A stretch of 35,173 nt of DNA from Burkholderiaceae bacterium (lineage in GTDB: Bacteria > Pseudomonadota > Gammaproteobacteria > Burkholderiales > Burkholderiaceae_C), in NCBI GenBank assembly GCA_019745615.1, contig JAIESZ010000018.1, positions 1 to 35,173 on the forward strand, written 5' to 3'. The stretch's first letter is position 1. Each line of letters opens with the position of its first letter. Positions 18,312 to 28,029 of the stretch are shown here, piece after piece. Both the position numbers and the translations under genes were made by a program. The notes beneath the pieces are model-generated. The model made no database searches. It was given only the letters and a program-made list of their open reading frames with translations, and was not told where the DNA came from.

Positions 18312-20023
18312 AAATCACCGTTCGAGACACCCCACCCCGCAGCGCTTGGGCATTGGAGCAGGCGGGCATTCACCCGCTGCTGGCCCGTCTCTATGCCGCC
18401 CGTGGCGTGAGCAGCCCGCAAGAACTGGATGCCAGCTTGGCCCAATTGTTGCCTCCGCAAGGACTGCAAGGGATACAAACTGCGGCCACCTTGCTGGCCG
18501 ATGCCATCGCGCAAAACCTGCGCCTGTGCATCGTGGCCGATTACGACTGCGATGGTGCCACCGCCTGTGCAGTCGCCATTCGGGGCTTGCGGCTGCTGGG
18601 GGCGCAGCAAGTGGACTTCCTTGTGCCCGATCGGGTGGTGGATGGCTATGGCCTCACGGCGGCCATTGCCCGGCGCGTCAAAGAGCGCGGTGCCGATGTG
18701 CTGATTACCGTAGACAACGGCATTGGCAGCCCCGAAGGCGTGGACGAGGCCCATGCACTGGGCATGCAGGTGCTCATCACTGACCACCATTTACCCTCGA
18801 ATCAAGTGCCAGCCGCTGATGCCGTAGTCAACCCCAACCAGCCCGGTTGCACCTTTGCCAGCAAGCATCTGGCAGGGGTGGGCGTGATGTTTTATGTGCT
18901 GCTAGCCTTGCGCGCAGAGCTGCGCCAACGCGGCCAGTTTGATGCCAACAGCCAGCCCCGGCTCGATGCCTTGCTGCCCTTGGTGGCCTTGGGCACGGTG
19001 GCCGATGTAGTGCGGCTCGATGCCAACAACCGCCGCTTGGTGGCCCAAGGGCTGCAACGGGTGCGCGCCGGGCAAATGCAGCCCGGTGTGGCGGCACTGT
19101 TTCGGGCCGCTGGCCGCGATGCCCGCCAAGCCAGCAGCCAAGACTTTGGTTTTGCGCTGGGGCCACGCATCAATGCCGCAGGCCGTTTGGCCGATATGGC
19201 CTTGGGCATTGAATGCTTGCTCACTGATGATGCCAGCCGGGCCAACGAACTCGCCACATTGCTCGACAGCATTAACCGCGAGCGCCGCGAGATTGAAGGC
19301 GGTATGCGCGACCAAGCGCTGGCGCTGGCCGAAAACCTCTTTGCGGCAGAAGACACCCCGCCCCCCGCCATCACTGTGTTTGATGAGACCTTTCACGAAG
19401 GCGTGGTCGGCATTGTGGCCTCGCGCCTCAAAGACAAACTGCACCGGCCCAGCTTTGTGTTTGCCGTCAGTGGCGCACCGGGCAAGGAACAAGAACTCAA
19501 AGGCTCCGGGCGCTCCATTGTCGGCTTTCATTTGCGCGACGCGCTGGATTTACTGGTCAAACGCCACCCTGGCGTGCTGCTGCGTTTTGGCGGTCATGCG
19601 ATGGCCGCCGGTTGCACGATTGACCGGGCGCAGTTGGACACCTTTACCCAAGGGCTGGCCCAAATCGCGCAAGAGCAACTCGATGCTGCCACGCTCACAC
19701 GCCAATTAGAAACCGATGGCCCACTGGCTCCGCAATACCGCCGCGCCGATCTGGTCGATACGCTGCAACGCGAGGTCTGGGGCCAAGGCTTTGCCCCGCC
19801 CACCTTCAGTGAGGAAGTGGAGGTACTGAGCCAACGCTTGGTAGGCCAAGACGGCAAGCACCTATCACTCAAGCTCAAGCACCAAGGCGAGCCGGTGGAT
19901 GGAATTTGGTTTGGCCACACCGAGGAGTTACCGTCGCCGGTGCTGCTGGCCTTCCGCCTCGATGTCAACGAGTGGCAGGGTCAGCGCAAGGTGCAGTTTT
20001 TGGTCGAGGGCGCACAGCTTTAA
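18308..20023 (+). CDS. recJ: Single-stranded-DNA-specific exonuclease RecJ
   Basis: VADYDCDGATA, VDNGIG, TDHH (DHH), and DHHA1-like GGHAMAAGCTI. Confidence 0.96.
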   Translation: MKITVRDTPPRSAWALEQAGIHPLLARLYAARGVSSPQELDASLAQLLPPQGLQGIQTAATLLADAIAQNLRLCIVADYDCDGATACAVAIRGLRLLGAQQVDFLVPDRVVDGYGLTAAIARRVKERGADVLITVDNGIGSPEGVDEAHALGMQVLITDHHLPSNQVPAADAVVNPNQPGCTFASKHLAGVGVMFYVLLALRAELRQRGQFDANSQPRLDALLPLVALGTVADVVRLDANNRRLVAQGLQRVRAGQMQPGVAALFRAAGRDARQASSQDFGFALGPRINAAGRLADMALGIECLLTDDASRANELATLLDSINRERREIEGGMRDQALALAENLFAAEDTPPPAITVFDETFHEGVVGIVASRLKDKLHRPSFVFAVSGAPGKEQELKGSGRSIVGFHLRDALDLLVKRHPGVLLRFGGHAMAAGCTIDRAQLDTFTQGLAQIAQEQLDAATLTRQLETDGPLAPQYRRADLVDTLQREVWGQGFAPPTFSEEVEVLSQRLVGQDGKHLSLKLKHQGEPVDGIWFGHTEELPSPVLLAFRLDVNEWQGQRKVQFLVEGAQL

Positions 20024-20028
20024 CCGGC

Positions 20029-20634
20029 TCAGTGGTCAGCAGGAGCAGCGCTGTGGCTCATCAGCTTATCGGTCAGGGCAATAGCCAACGCACTGAGCAA
20101 GAAAGTGATGTGGATGATGGTTTGCCACATCAACACCTTCTCATCGTAGTTGGCGGCATTGATAAAGGTTTTAAGCAGGTGAATAGAGCTGATGCCGATG
20201 ATGGCGGTACTGAGCTTGACCTTGAGCACCGAGGCATTGACATGGTTAAGCCATTCAGGCTGGTCGGGGTGACTTTCTAGGTTCATGCGGCTGACAAAGG
20301 TCTCGTAGCCACCCACAATCACCATGATGAGCAGATTCGAGATCATCACCACGTCAATCAGCCCCAACACCACCAGCATGATGATGGTCTCATTGATCTT
20401 GACGATCTGCACGTCGGTTTTGTAGCCAATGCCGCTAATCAGCGCCTGCAAGGCCTCGCTGTTGCCAAACACGGCTTCGAGCAAATGCACCAACTCCACC
20501 CAGAAATGGAACACATACACCCCTTGGGCCACGATAAGGCCCAAATACAAGGGCAACTGTAGCCAACGGCTAGCAAAAATCAGCGAGGGCAGCGGGCGCA
20601 GGGGCGAGGGGGAGCCAGAACGGGGGGAAGACAT
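20029..20634 (-). CDS. YqhA-family (TIGR00645) inner membrane protein
   Basis: [29 protein letters not shown] and [24 protein letters not shown] are characteristic of the family. Confidence 0.9.
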   Translation of the reverse strand: MSSPRSGSPSPLRPLPSLIFASRWLQLPLYLGLIVAQGVYVFHFWVELVHLLEAVFGNSEALQALISGIGYKTDVQIVKINETIIMLVVLGLIDVVMISNLLIMVIVGGYETFVSRMNLESHPDQPEWLNHVNASVLKVKLSTAIIGISSIHLLKTFINAANYDEKVLMWQTIIHITFLLSALAIALTDKLMSHSAAPADH

Positions 20635-20649
20635 GCAGCAGCCTGTGAA

Positions 20650-20684
20650 TAAAGAAGGGGGCGCTGATTTTACGCAGCGCCCCC
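20650..20684 (-). terminator. Rho-independent terminator downstream of the MCP gene
   Basis: GGGGGCGCTG (20657-20666) / CAGCGCCCCC (20675-20684), perfect 10-bp stem; minus-strand reading continues CTTCTTTATTC. Confidence 0.7.
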
Positions 20685-20721
20685 TGAAACGGGTGTGACG
20701 GGCGCAAAACCCGTCTCTCCG

Positions 20722-22494
20722 TCAGAAGCTTTCCCAGTCGTCGTCGTGGCCCGGTGCCTTGGGGGCGGGTGCCGCAGCCAAGCGCGGGGCAGGTGCAGCG
20801 ACACGGGGAGCGCTGGCGCTGCGCCCAGACGACACCGCAGGCCGGGGTTTGGCCGCAGGGGCTGCCACCGCAGGCGCTGGCGGACGCGCACGGGTTGGCA
20901 TAGCGGCGGCACGTGGGGCCGGTGCAGGCCGTGACCCCATAGTGGCCCCGGCCCCGACATTGAACACCGACACCACTTCAGCCAAGTGCTGGGCTTGGTC
21001 ACGCATGGCGCTGGCTGCTGCTGCCGACTCCTCTACCAACGCTGCGTTTTGCTGCGTCATTTGGTCGAGGTTGGTAATAGCGACGTTGACTTGGGCGATG
21101 CCATCGCGCTGCTCAGTGGACGAGGCAGTAATCTCACCAATCAGATCCGTGACGCGGCGCACGCCCTCGACAATCTCAGTCATGCTTTGGCCCGCTTGCG
21201 CTACCTGCTGCGAACCAGACTCGACATTGGCCACTGAGGCATCAATCAAGCCCTTGATCTCTTTGGCGGCCTCGGCGCTGCGCCCGGCCAAGCTGCGCAC
21301 CTCTGAGGCCACCACAGCAAAGCCCCGGCCTTGTTCGCCAGCGCGAGCAGCCTCTACCGCTGCATTGAGCGCCAAAATATTGGTCTGGAAGGCGATGCCA
21401 TCAATGACACCGATGATGTCGGCAATTTTGCGCGAGCTGTCAGTGATCTGCTGCATACTGCTGACCACCTGCCCCACCACCACACCACCACGCTCTGCCG
21501 CTTGGGCGGCAGTGGCGGCCAGTTGGTTGGCTTGGCGTGCGGTATCTGCCGACTGCGTCACCGTAGCGGTCAGCTGCTCCATGCTGGCGGCTGTTTGTTC
21601 CAAATTGGCCGCTGTCTGCTCTGTGCGTGCCGACAAGTCGTGATTGCCAGTGGCAATCTGGCCAGAGGCCGCAGAGACGGACTCTACGCCACTGCGCACC
21701 TCACTGACCAAGCCGCGCAGCCGCTCCGACATTTTCTGAAAGCTTTGCAGCAGGTCGCCAAATTCATCTTGGCGGCTGCTGTGCAGGTTTTGCGTTAAAT
21801 CGCCTTGGCTGATGGCATTGGCAGCCTGCATCGCTTGGTGCAAGGGTTGCATGATCGAGCGCACCAGTGCGGCGGTCAGCAGCACACCAATCAGCACCGC
21901 CAACACGGCAATGCCTGCCCCCATCAAGGCAGCGTTTTCACGGGCGCTGTGGGCGGCGGCAATCGCCTTGTCGCGTTCAGCTTCTTCTACCTTGACATAT
22001 TCTTGCACGGCCTTGGTCAAAGCCGTAGCTATCGGAACAAACTCTTGCTGGGTGAAGGCAAAGGTAGCTGCATAGTCCCCTGCTTCTTTGAGTTCAGGTA
22101 CTTTCTTCAACAGCTCTCTGGCCGGGGCGCGCGCCTTGGCCACCCGCTCCAGCACTTGCTTTTCCACTTCACTGCGGGCGCGCTCACCGGCGCGGGTCTG
22201 GATTTCCGTGATCTTGGCCGAATCGGCCACGCTTTTTTGGTGCAAAAATTTGTAGGCTTCGGCAGAGGGCACATTGATGGCCGCTACGGTGCGCTCCATC
22301 ACCACCTCCGTCAGACCCAGCCAGCGCGTGGCATCGGTGATGGAGGTCTCGTAATGGGAAATCTCCTCAAACGCATGCACCATCGCTGCAGTCGAGCGCT
22401 GCTGCACAAAAAAGGCTGCTGCCAGCACCAACAGCAGCAAACCTAAAACAGTGCCCCACAATTTGTGGGCTACACGCATATTGTCTAAATTCAT
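20722..22494 (-). CDS. Methyl-accepting chemotaxis protein
   Basis: N-terminal TM and periplasmic four-helix-bundle-like region, HAMP, signalling hairpin DGIAFQTNILALNAAVEAARAGEQGRGFAVVASEVRSLAGRSAEAAKEI, C-terminal DDDWESF; start MNLDNMRV. Confidence 0.95.
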   Translation of the reverse strand: MNLDNMRVAHKLWGTVLGLLLLVLAAAFFVQQRSTAAMVHAFEEISHYETSITDATRWLGLTEVVMERTVAAINVPSAEAYKFLHQKSVADSAKITEIQTRAGERARSEVEKQVLERVAKARAPARELLKKVPELKEAGDYAATFAFTQQEFVPIATALTKAVQEYVKVEEAERDKAIAAAHSARENAALMGAGIAVLAVLIGVLLTAALVRSIMQPLHQAMQAANAISQGDLTQNLHSSRQDEFGDLLQSFQKMSERLRGLVSEVRSGVESVSAASGQIATGNHDLSARTEQTAANLEQTAASMEQLTATVTQSADTARQANQLAATAAQAAERGGVVVGQVVSSMQQITDSSRKIADIIGVIDGIAFQTNILALNAAVEAARAGEQGRGFAVVASEVRSLAGRSAEAAKEIKGLIDASVANVESGSQQVAQAGQSMTEIVEGVRRVTDLIGEITASSTEQRDGIAQVNVAITNLDQMTQQNAALVEESAAAASAMRDQAQHLAEVVSVFNVGAGATMGSRPAPAPRAAAMPTRARPPAPAVAAPAAKPRPAVSSGRSASAPRVAAPAPRLAAAPAPKAPGHDDDWESF

Positions 22495-22635
22495 CGCTTG
22501 TTTATCCTCTGGCAAATAGATGGGTGGTGCGTGTGCTAGGCACACATTGACCGATGAGGTCTTGTCTGAGAGATTCTACGAAGCCCTGATGAAGGGTGCG
22601 CCACAATGACTCCACAAGCAAAGCCCTAAAATCGT

Positions 22636-23502
22636 TTGGTGACCTCCTACCTCAATGCCGATCTGCACTGCCATTCCACCGTCTCGGATGGCACCCTCAG
22701 CCCCCAAGCCTTGGCGGCACGCGCGCGCCAGCAGGGCGTCGATCTCTGGGCCTTAACCGATCACGATGAAACGGGTGGTCTGCCCCAAGCCCAAGCCACA
22801 GCACAGTCTCAGGGCATGGCCTTTCTCAGTGGCGTGGAGATCTCTGTCAGCTTTGCCCACGAAACCATCCATATCGTCGGCCTGGGTTTTGATATGCACG
22901 ATAGCACCTTGGCGCAAGGACTGGCCCACACCCGTGGGGGCCGCGATCAGCGCGCCCAAAACATGGCACAGCAACTGGCCCAAGTGGGCATTGCGGGGGC
23001 TTACGAAGGTGCATTGCGCTATGTAGGCAACCCGGCGCTGGTCTCGCGCACCCACTTTGCCCGTTTTTTGGTCGATAGCGGGGTGTGCCACGACACCAGC
23101 GAGGTGTTTCGCCGCTACCTGACCGAAGGCAAACCCGGTTTTGTGCCGCACCGCTGGGCGGGGCTGGGCGAGGCCGTGCGTTGGATCACCCAAGCCGGTG
23201 GGGTAGCGGTGATTGCCCATCCAGCCCGCTACCGCCTCACGCCCAACGAGGAGTTTGCCCTGTTCTCCGAATTCAAGGCGCATGGCGGCCAAGCGGTAGA
23301 AGTAGTTACTGGCAGCCATGCTGTACACGAATACGCGACCTACGCCGACATGGCACGTGAGTTTGGTCTGGCCGCCTCACGCGGCAGTGATTTTCATGCC
23401 CCAAACGAGTCCAGCACCGATCTCGGTACCCTCCCCCCTTTGCCTGCCGATTTGGTGCCCGTATGGGACTTGCTGCGCCACCGTGTCCAGGCCCCTGTCT
23501 GA
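22636..23502 (+). CDS. PHP-domain 3',5'-nucleoside bisphosphate phosphatase / RNase AM-like
   Basis: NADLHCHSTVSDGTLSP, ALTDHDETGG and SRGSDFHAPNE PHP motifs; start is TTG or the adjacent GTG. Confidence 0.88.
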   Translation: MVTSYLNADLHCHSTVSDGTLSPQALAARARQQGVDLWALTDHDETGGLPQAQATAQSQGMAFLSGVEISVSFAHETIHIVGLGFDMHDSTLAQGLAHTRGGRDQRAQNMAQQLAQVGIAGAYEGALRYVGNPALVSRTHFARFLVDSGVCHDTSEVFRRYLTEGKPGFVPHRWAGLGEAVRWITQAGGVAVIAHPARYRLTPNEEFALFSEFKAHGGQAVEVVTGSHAVHEYATYADMAREFGLAASRGSDFHAPNESSTDLGTLPPLPADLVPVWDLLRHRVQAPV

Positions 23503-23514
23503 AAGTGTGACGTT

Positions 23515-24150
23515 ATGGCCCAGTTCTTTGAAATCCACCCCGAAAACCCCCAGCCACGCCTGCTCAAACAGGCCGCTGCCCTGCTGCAAAAGGGTGCCAT
23601 TTTGGCCGTGCCCACGGATTCGAGCTATGCACTGGTGTGCCATTTGGATGACAAACAGGCGGTAGATCGCCTGCGCCGCATTCGCCAAGTCGATGACAAA
23701 CACCACCTGACGCTGCTGTGCAGTGACCTCTCAGCGCTGTCCAACTATGCGTTGGTGGACAACAAACAATACCGCCTGCTCAAGCTGGCTACCCCCGGCC
23801 CCTACACCTTTATTTTGGAGGCCACCAAAGAGGTACCCCGGCGCGTCAGCCACCCTTCACGCAAAACCATTGGCCTGCGCGTGCCCGACCGCAAGGGCCT
23901 GCAAATGCTGATCGACCTGCACGGTGCCCCATTGCTGGCCACAACGCTGATTGCACCGGGCGAGACCGAGCCACTCAACGATGCCCACGACATCCGCACC
24001 CGCTACGAGCACCAGATTGACGCCGTGATTGATGCTGGAGGCTGCCCGTTTGAACCAACCACGGTGATTGACCTCACACCCATGGCCAGCGGTGACGACC
24101 CCGTAGTGCTGCGCCAAGGGCGCGGCAGCCTGTCGGCCATTGGCCTCTAA
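23515..24150 (+). CDS. L-threonylcarbamoyladenylate synthase family protein (YciO/Sua5-YrdC)
   Basis: KRGAIL-like KGAILAVPTDSSYALVCHLDDKQAVDRLRRIR, KHHLTLLCSDLS, PGPYTFIL. Confidence 0.9.
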   Translation: MAQFFEIHPENPQPRLLKQAAALLQKGAILAVPTDSSYALVCHLDDKQAVDRLRRIRQVDDKHHLTLLCSDLSALSNYALVDNKQYRLLKLATPGPYTFILEATKEVPRRVSHPSRKTIGLRVPDRKGLQMLIDLHGAPLLATTLIAPGETEPLNDAHDIRTRYEHQIDAVIDAGGCPFEPTTVIDLTPMASGDDPVVLRQGRGSLSAIGL

Positions 24151-24180
24151 ACCTGTTCAAACCCCGGAGAAGCTGCCCCC

Positions 24181-24852
24181 GTGGACGATTTTTCTCAACT
24201 CATCCAGACCGTTCTGATCTACGCCCTGCCGGTGCTGTTTGCCATCACCGTGCACGAGGCCGCCCACGGTTATGCCGCCCGCCACTTTGGCGACCCTACT
24301 GCCGCCATGCTGGGGCGCATCACGCTCAATCCGCTCAAGCACATTGACCCGATGGGCACCATCTTGATGCCGCTGCTGCTGTACTTTGCCACCTCTGGGG
24401 CATTTTTGTTTGGCTATGCCAAGCCGGTGCCGGTGCAGTTTGGCCGCTTGCGCAACCCCAAGCGCGACATGATCTGGGTAGCCTTGGCCGGGCCAGCCTC
24501 TAACTTTGTCCAAGCCATCCTCTGGGCGGCATTGCTGCTGGTGCTGATCGGCTTGGGTGTGGAAGAGCGCTTTTTTCGCGAAATGGCGCGGGCCGGTATT
24601 TTGACCAATTTAGTGATGTGGGCGTTTAACCTGTTTCCGCTGCCGCCGCTGGATGGGGGCCGTATTTTGGTCGGCCTGCTGCCTTGGAAGCAAGCGCAGT
24701 GGCTGTCCCGCGTCGAGCCCTGGGGCTTCTTTATCGTCATGGGGCTGGTGCTGGCGGGCATTGTGGGGGCCGTGTGGCTACGCCCACTGATGGCCCTAGG
24801 TTACAGCCTGATCCAACTGCTGCTCACACCGCTGGCCTTGCTGCTGCGCTGA
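24181..24852 (+). CDS. Site-2 protease family (peptidase M50) membrane protein
   Basis: TVHEAAHGYAA (HExxH) and NLFPLPPLDGGRIL (NPDG-like); GTG start. Confidence 0.92.
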   Translation: MDDFSQLIQTVLIYALPVLFAITVHEAAHGYAARHFGDPTAAMLGRITLNPLKHIDPMGTILMPLLLYFATSGAFLFGYAKPVPVQFGRLRNPKRDMIWVALAGPASNFVQAILWAALLLVLIGLGVEERFFREMARAGILTNLVMWAFNLFPLPPLDGGRILVGLLPWKQAQWLSRVEPWGFFIVMGLVLAGIVGAVWLRPLMALGYSLIQLLLTPLALLLR

Positions 24853-24888
24853 GTTTTCTCTTTTTCTGTTTTTATCGATCACTATTTC

Positions 24889-26184
24889 ATGAGCACCACG
24901 CGCTTTCTCACTGGTATCACCACCACCGGCACCCCGCATCTGGGTAATTTTGTCGGCTCTATCCGCCCAGCGGTGGCAGCCAGCCACACCCCCGGTGTCG
25001 AGAGCTTTTATTTTCTGGCCGATTACCACGCCCTCATCAAGTGTGAAGACCCGCTGCGCATCCAGCGCTCCACTTTAGAGATCGCTGCCAGTTGGCTGGC
25101 AGCGGGCCTGAACCCTGAGCAGGTCACGTTTTACCGCCAATCCGACATCCCCGAAATCCCTGAACTCAACTGGCTGCTCAGTTGCGTGACTGGTAAGGGG
25201 CTGCTCAACCGCGCCCATGCCTACAAAGCCTCGCAAGACAAAAACTTGGCCGCAGGCCGCGATGCCGATGAGGGCGTGACAGCGGGGCTGTTTATGTACC
25301 CGGTGCTGATGGGTGCCGACATTTTGATGTTCAAGGCGCACAAGGTGCCGGTGGGCCGCGACCAAATCCAGCACATCGAAATGGCCCGCGACATCGCCAG
25401 CAGCTTTAACCACCTCTATGGCGAGCATTTTGTGCTGCCAGAAGCTGTGGTGGACGACAACGTAGCCACCCTGCCCGGCTTGGATGGCCGCAAGATGAGC
25501 AAGAGCTACGACAACACCATTCCGCTGTTCTCGTCGCGGGCGCAGTTGCAAAAGCTGATAGGCGGCCTGCTCACCGATTCGCGCTTGCCCGGCGAACCCA
25601 AAGAGGTGGAAGGCTCGGCACTGTTCCAAATTTACCAAGCCTTTGCCACCGAGCACGAGACCGCTGCGCTGCGCCAAGCCTATGCCGATGGCATTGCTTG
25701 GGGCGAGGCCAAGCAATTGCTGCTAGAGCGTGTCGATCAGGTCATTGCTCCCATGCGCGCTGAGTATGAAGCCCTGATTGCCGACCCCGCCCGCATTGAA
25801 CGCACCTTGCTGGCTGGGGCCGAGCGCGCCCGTGCGCTGGCTACACCCTTCATCCGTGAACTGCGCCATGCCGTAGGCTTGCGTAGTTTGGTGCAAGTAG
25901 CTAGCGCTGCGCCTACCAAGGCCGCCAAGGTGGCGAAACCAGCTTTCAAGCAATACCGCGAAGCCGATGGGCAGTTTTATTTCAAACTGGTGGCTGCCGA
26001 TGGCCGCTTGCTGCTGCAAAGTACCGGCTTTACGGCACCCAAAGAAGCGGGCCAAGCCATTGCCCGGCTGCAACAACAAGGCGAGGTAGCTCTGGCCGAT
26101 CTGGCTGGGCAACTGGCCCCAGTGGCGGAGGTCACCACAGCCGATGTGGCCGCCGCCTTACAAGCCTTGCGCGCAGAAGACTGA
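24889..26184 (+). CDS. trpS: Tryptophanyl-tRNA synthetase
   Basis: TGITTTGTPHLGNFVGSIRP (HIGH-like) and GRKMSKSYDNTI (KMSKS). Confidence 0.95.
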   Translation: MSTTRFLTGITTTGTPHLGNFVGSIRPAVAASHTPGVESFYFLADYHALIKCEDPLRIQRSTLEIAASWLAAGLNPEQVTFYRQSDIPEIPELNWLLSCVTGKGLLNRAHAYKASQDKNLAAGRDADEGVTAGLFMYPVLMGADILMFKAHKVPVGRDQIQHIEMARDIASSFNHLYGEHFVLPEAVVDDNVATLPGLDGRKMSKSYDNTIPLFSSRAQLQKLIGGLLTDSRLPGEPKEVEGSALFQIYQAFATEHETAALRQAYADGIAWGEAKQLLLERVDQVIAPMRAEYEALIADPARIERTLLAGAERARALATPFIRELRHAVGLRSLVQVASAAPTKAAKVAKPAFKQYREADGQFYFKLVAADGRLLLQSTGFTAPKEAGQAIARLQQQGEVALADLAGQLAPVAEVTTADVAAALQALRAED

Positions 26185-26197
26185 AGCTACCTACCAG

Positions 26198-28012
26198 TCA
26201 CGCAAACCCGTGGGCGCATTGCACGCGGTTGCGCCCCGACTGCTTGGCCCGGTACAGCTCTGCATCTGCGATGCGGATCAAAGCATCCGGGCCATCACCA
26301 AGTGCGGTGGGTACTAAGGATGCCACGCCCAAACTGATGGTCACTACCCCCGGCGAGGTACAGGCGTGGGGGATTGCCAAGCCCTCAATGCCACTGCGCA
26401 ATCGTTCGGCCAAGGCACAAACCTCGGTAGCCCCCCGGCCCATGATAACGACGGCAAACTCCTCGCCCCCGTACCGGGCCGCCAGTTCTTCAGGTAGCTC
26501 AACGTACTGGGCCAAGACCTGCCCCACCTGCCGCAGGCACTGGTCGCCTGCCACATGCCCGTAATGGTCGTTGTACTGTTTGAAGTGGTCTACATCCAGC
26601 ATGATGAGGGCGATAGGCTGGCCGCTGCTGCTGGCATGCGCCCATGCATTGGCTAAAACCTGATCGAAACGACGACGGTTAGCCAAACCGGTCAGGCTAT
26701 CGGTGGTGCCCAATACCTGCAATTGGGCATTAGCCCGTTCCAACTCGGCGGTGCGCTCACGCACGGCGCGCTCTAGTTTTTCTTCGGAGTGGCGCAAAAC
26801 TTCCAGCATTTGCTGCTGCGATTGCTCACGGCTGCGGCGCTCGGCATGGATGATGTCAGCCAGCGCTAACGATAGCAACAACATCTCAAAAGCCGAGGCA
26901 ATCTGCAAGGCATAAGAGGTGAGCACATTGCTGGGCAGCCAGCCAAAAGCGCGCAACCCCGCCACTACCACCCCAAACCACAATACCCCCCAAGCGAGTA
27001 AGAAAAAGCGGATATGGTGCGCACCAGCGCGCTGCACCCGCCAGCCCGCCACGGCAATGGCCGCGCCCATGCCCAACGCATTGAACAGCACCCATTGGTT
27101 GAGCCATAGGATGGGTACCGCCCAATACAGCGAGACCCCAAAACCACCGGCCAGCAGCAAGAACGCCACGGCATGGCCTTGCAACCACCGATCTAAATAG
27201 AGCGCACGCTGGCCGGTTTGCAAAAACAAGCGCGTGAAATGCGCAGCAAACAACGCGGCTAGGCAAAAAATGCTGCTCTGCGAGATGGCATCAAAGGCAG
27301 GCGCTTCTGTCCAGAGGTACAAACGGCCATAGCCATTGCCCGCCAGCATCCCCAAGCCCAAAAATGCGGCGTAGAGGCTATAAAACAAGAACCGCTTATC
27401 ACCCAAAGAACAATACAACAAGAAGTTGTACAGCAGCAGCGATAACAAAGCGCCGTAGTAAAGAAACTGCCAAATCAACTCGCCCTGCTCGTGGCGCAAA
27501 AATCCTTTGATGTTCCACAACACCAGTGGCAAAGTCAGGGAATAGCTAGAGGTGGCACGGAGATAAAACACCTGCTCAGTGGTGTCTAGCTCCACCGGAA
27601 ACACAAAATGCCGGTGAAACACTGGGCGGCTGGACAAAGGCAAATCGTTGCCGGTGCTCAGTACCTCGCCTTGGGGTGGGTACCATTGCAGCGTGTTGAT
27701 CTGCCCATAGGGTACCTCTAGCAGCCAGCGCGATGCCGCTTCTGGTTCACGTTGCAACCGAATGCGCAGCCAATAAGCCGATGCCGTAAAGCCAAAATTG
27801 AGATCACCATCTGCATTGCTGACCGGGGTAAATTGCCCGGCTTGCGCCAATTGGCGCACTGCCTCGATGGTGAGCTGGCCAGTTCGGTCTTCCAGCACCT
27901 CAATGCCCGATACCAGCGGTGTTTTGCCAGCATGAGCCCGAATCTCTACCGCCAGCGCCCACGGTGGGCAGCAACCCAGCCAGAGCAGGATCAGCAGCAG
28001 GCAGCGCCTCAT
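26198..28012 (-). CDS. Diguanylate cyclase with 7TMR-DISM sensor module (GGDEF)
   Basis: DISMED2-like extracellular domain, seven TMs, coiled coil, GGDEF-domain LTGLANRRRFD...RYGGEEFAVV (GGEEF); start MRRCLLLILLW. Confidence 0.93.
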   Translation of the reverse strand: MRRCLLLILLWLGCCPPWALAVEIRAHAGKTPLVSGIEVLEDRTGQLTIEAVRQLAQAGQFTPVSNADGDLNFGFTASAYWLRIRLQREPEAASRWLLEVPYGQINTLQWYPPQGEVLSTGNDLPLSSRPVFHRHFVFPVELDTTEQVFYLRATSSYSLTLPLVLWNIKGFLRHEQGELIWQFLYYGALLSLLLYNFLLYCSLGDKRFLFYSLYAAFLGLGMLAGNGYGRLYLWTEAPAFDAISQSSIFCLAALFAAHFTRLFLQTGQRALYLDRWLQGHAVAFLLLAGGFGVSLYWAVPILWLNQWVLFNALGMGAAIAVAGWRVQRAGAHHIRFFLLAWGVLWFGVVVAGLRAFGWLPSNVLTSYALQIASAFEMLLLSLALADIIHAERRSREQSQQQMLEVLRHSEEKLERAVRERTAELERANAQLQVLGTTDSLTGLANRRRFDQVLANAWAHASSSGQPIALIMLDVDHFKQYNDHYGHVAGDQCLRQVGQVLAQYVELPEELAARYGGEEFAVVIMGRGATEVCALAERLRSGIEGLAIPHACTSPGVVTISLGVASLVPTALGDGPDALIRIADAELYRAKQSGRNRVQCAHGFA

Positions 28013-28029
28013 CACTGGCGTGTGGCCTG

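Noticed and set aside
17942-18790. 282-aa minus-strand ORF across the PGM-like/recJ junction
   Set aside because: Antisense to two coherent coding frames; no motif or ribosome-binding context.
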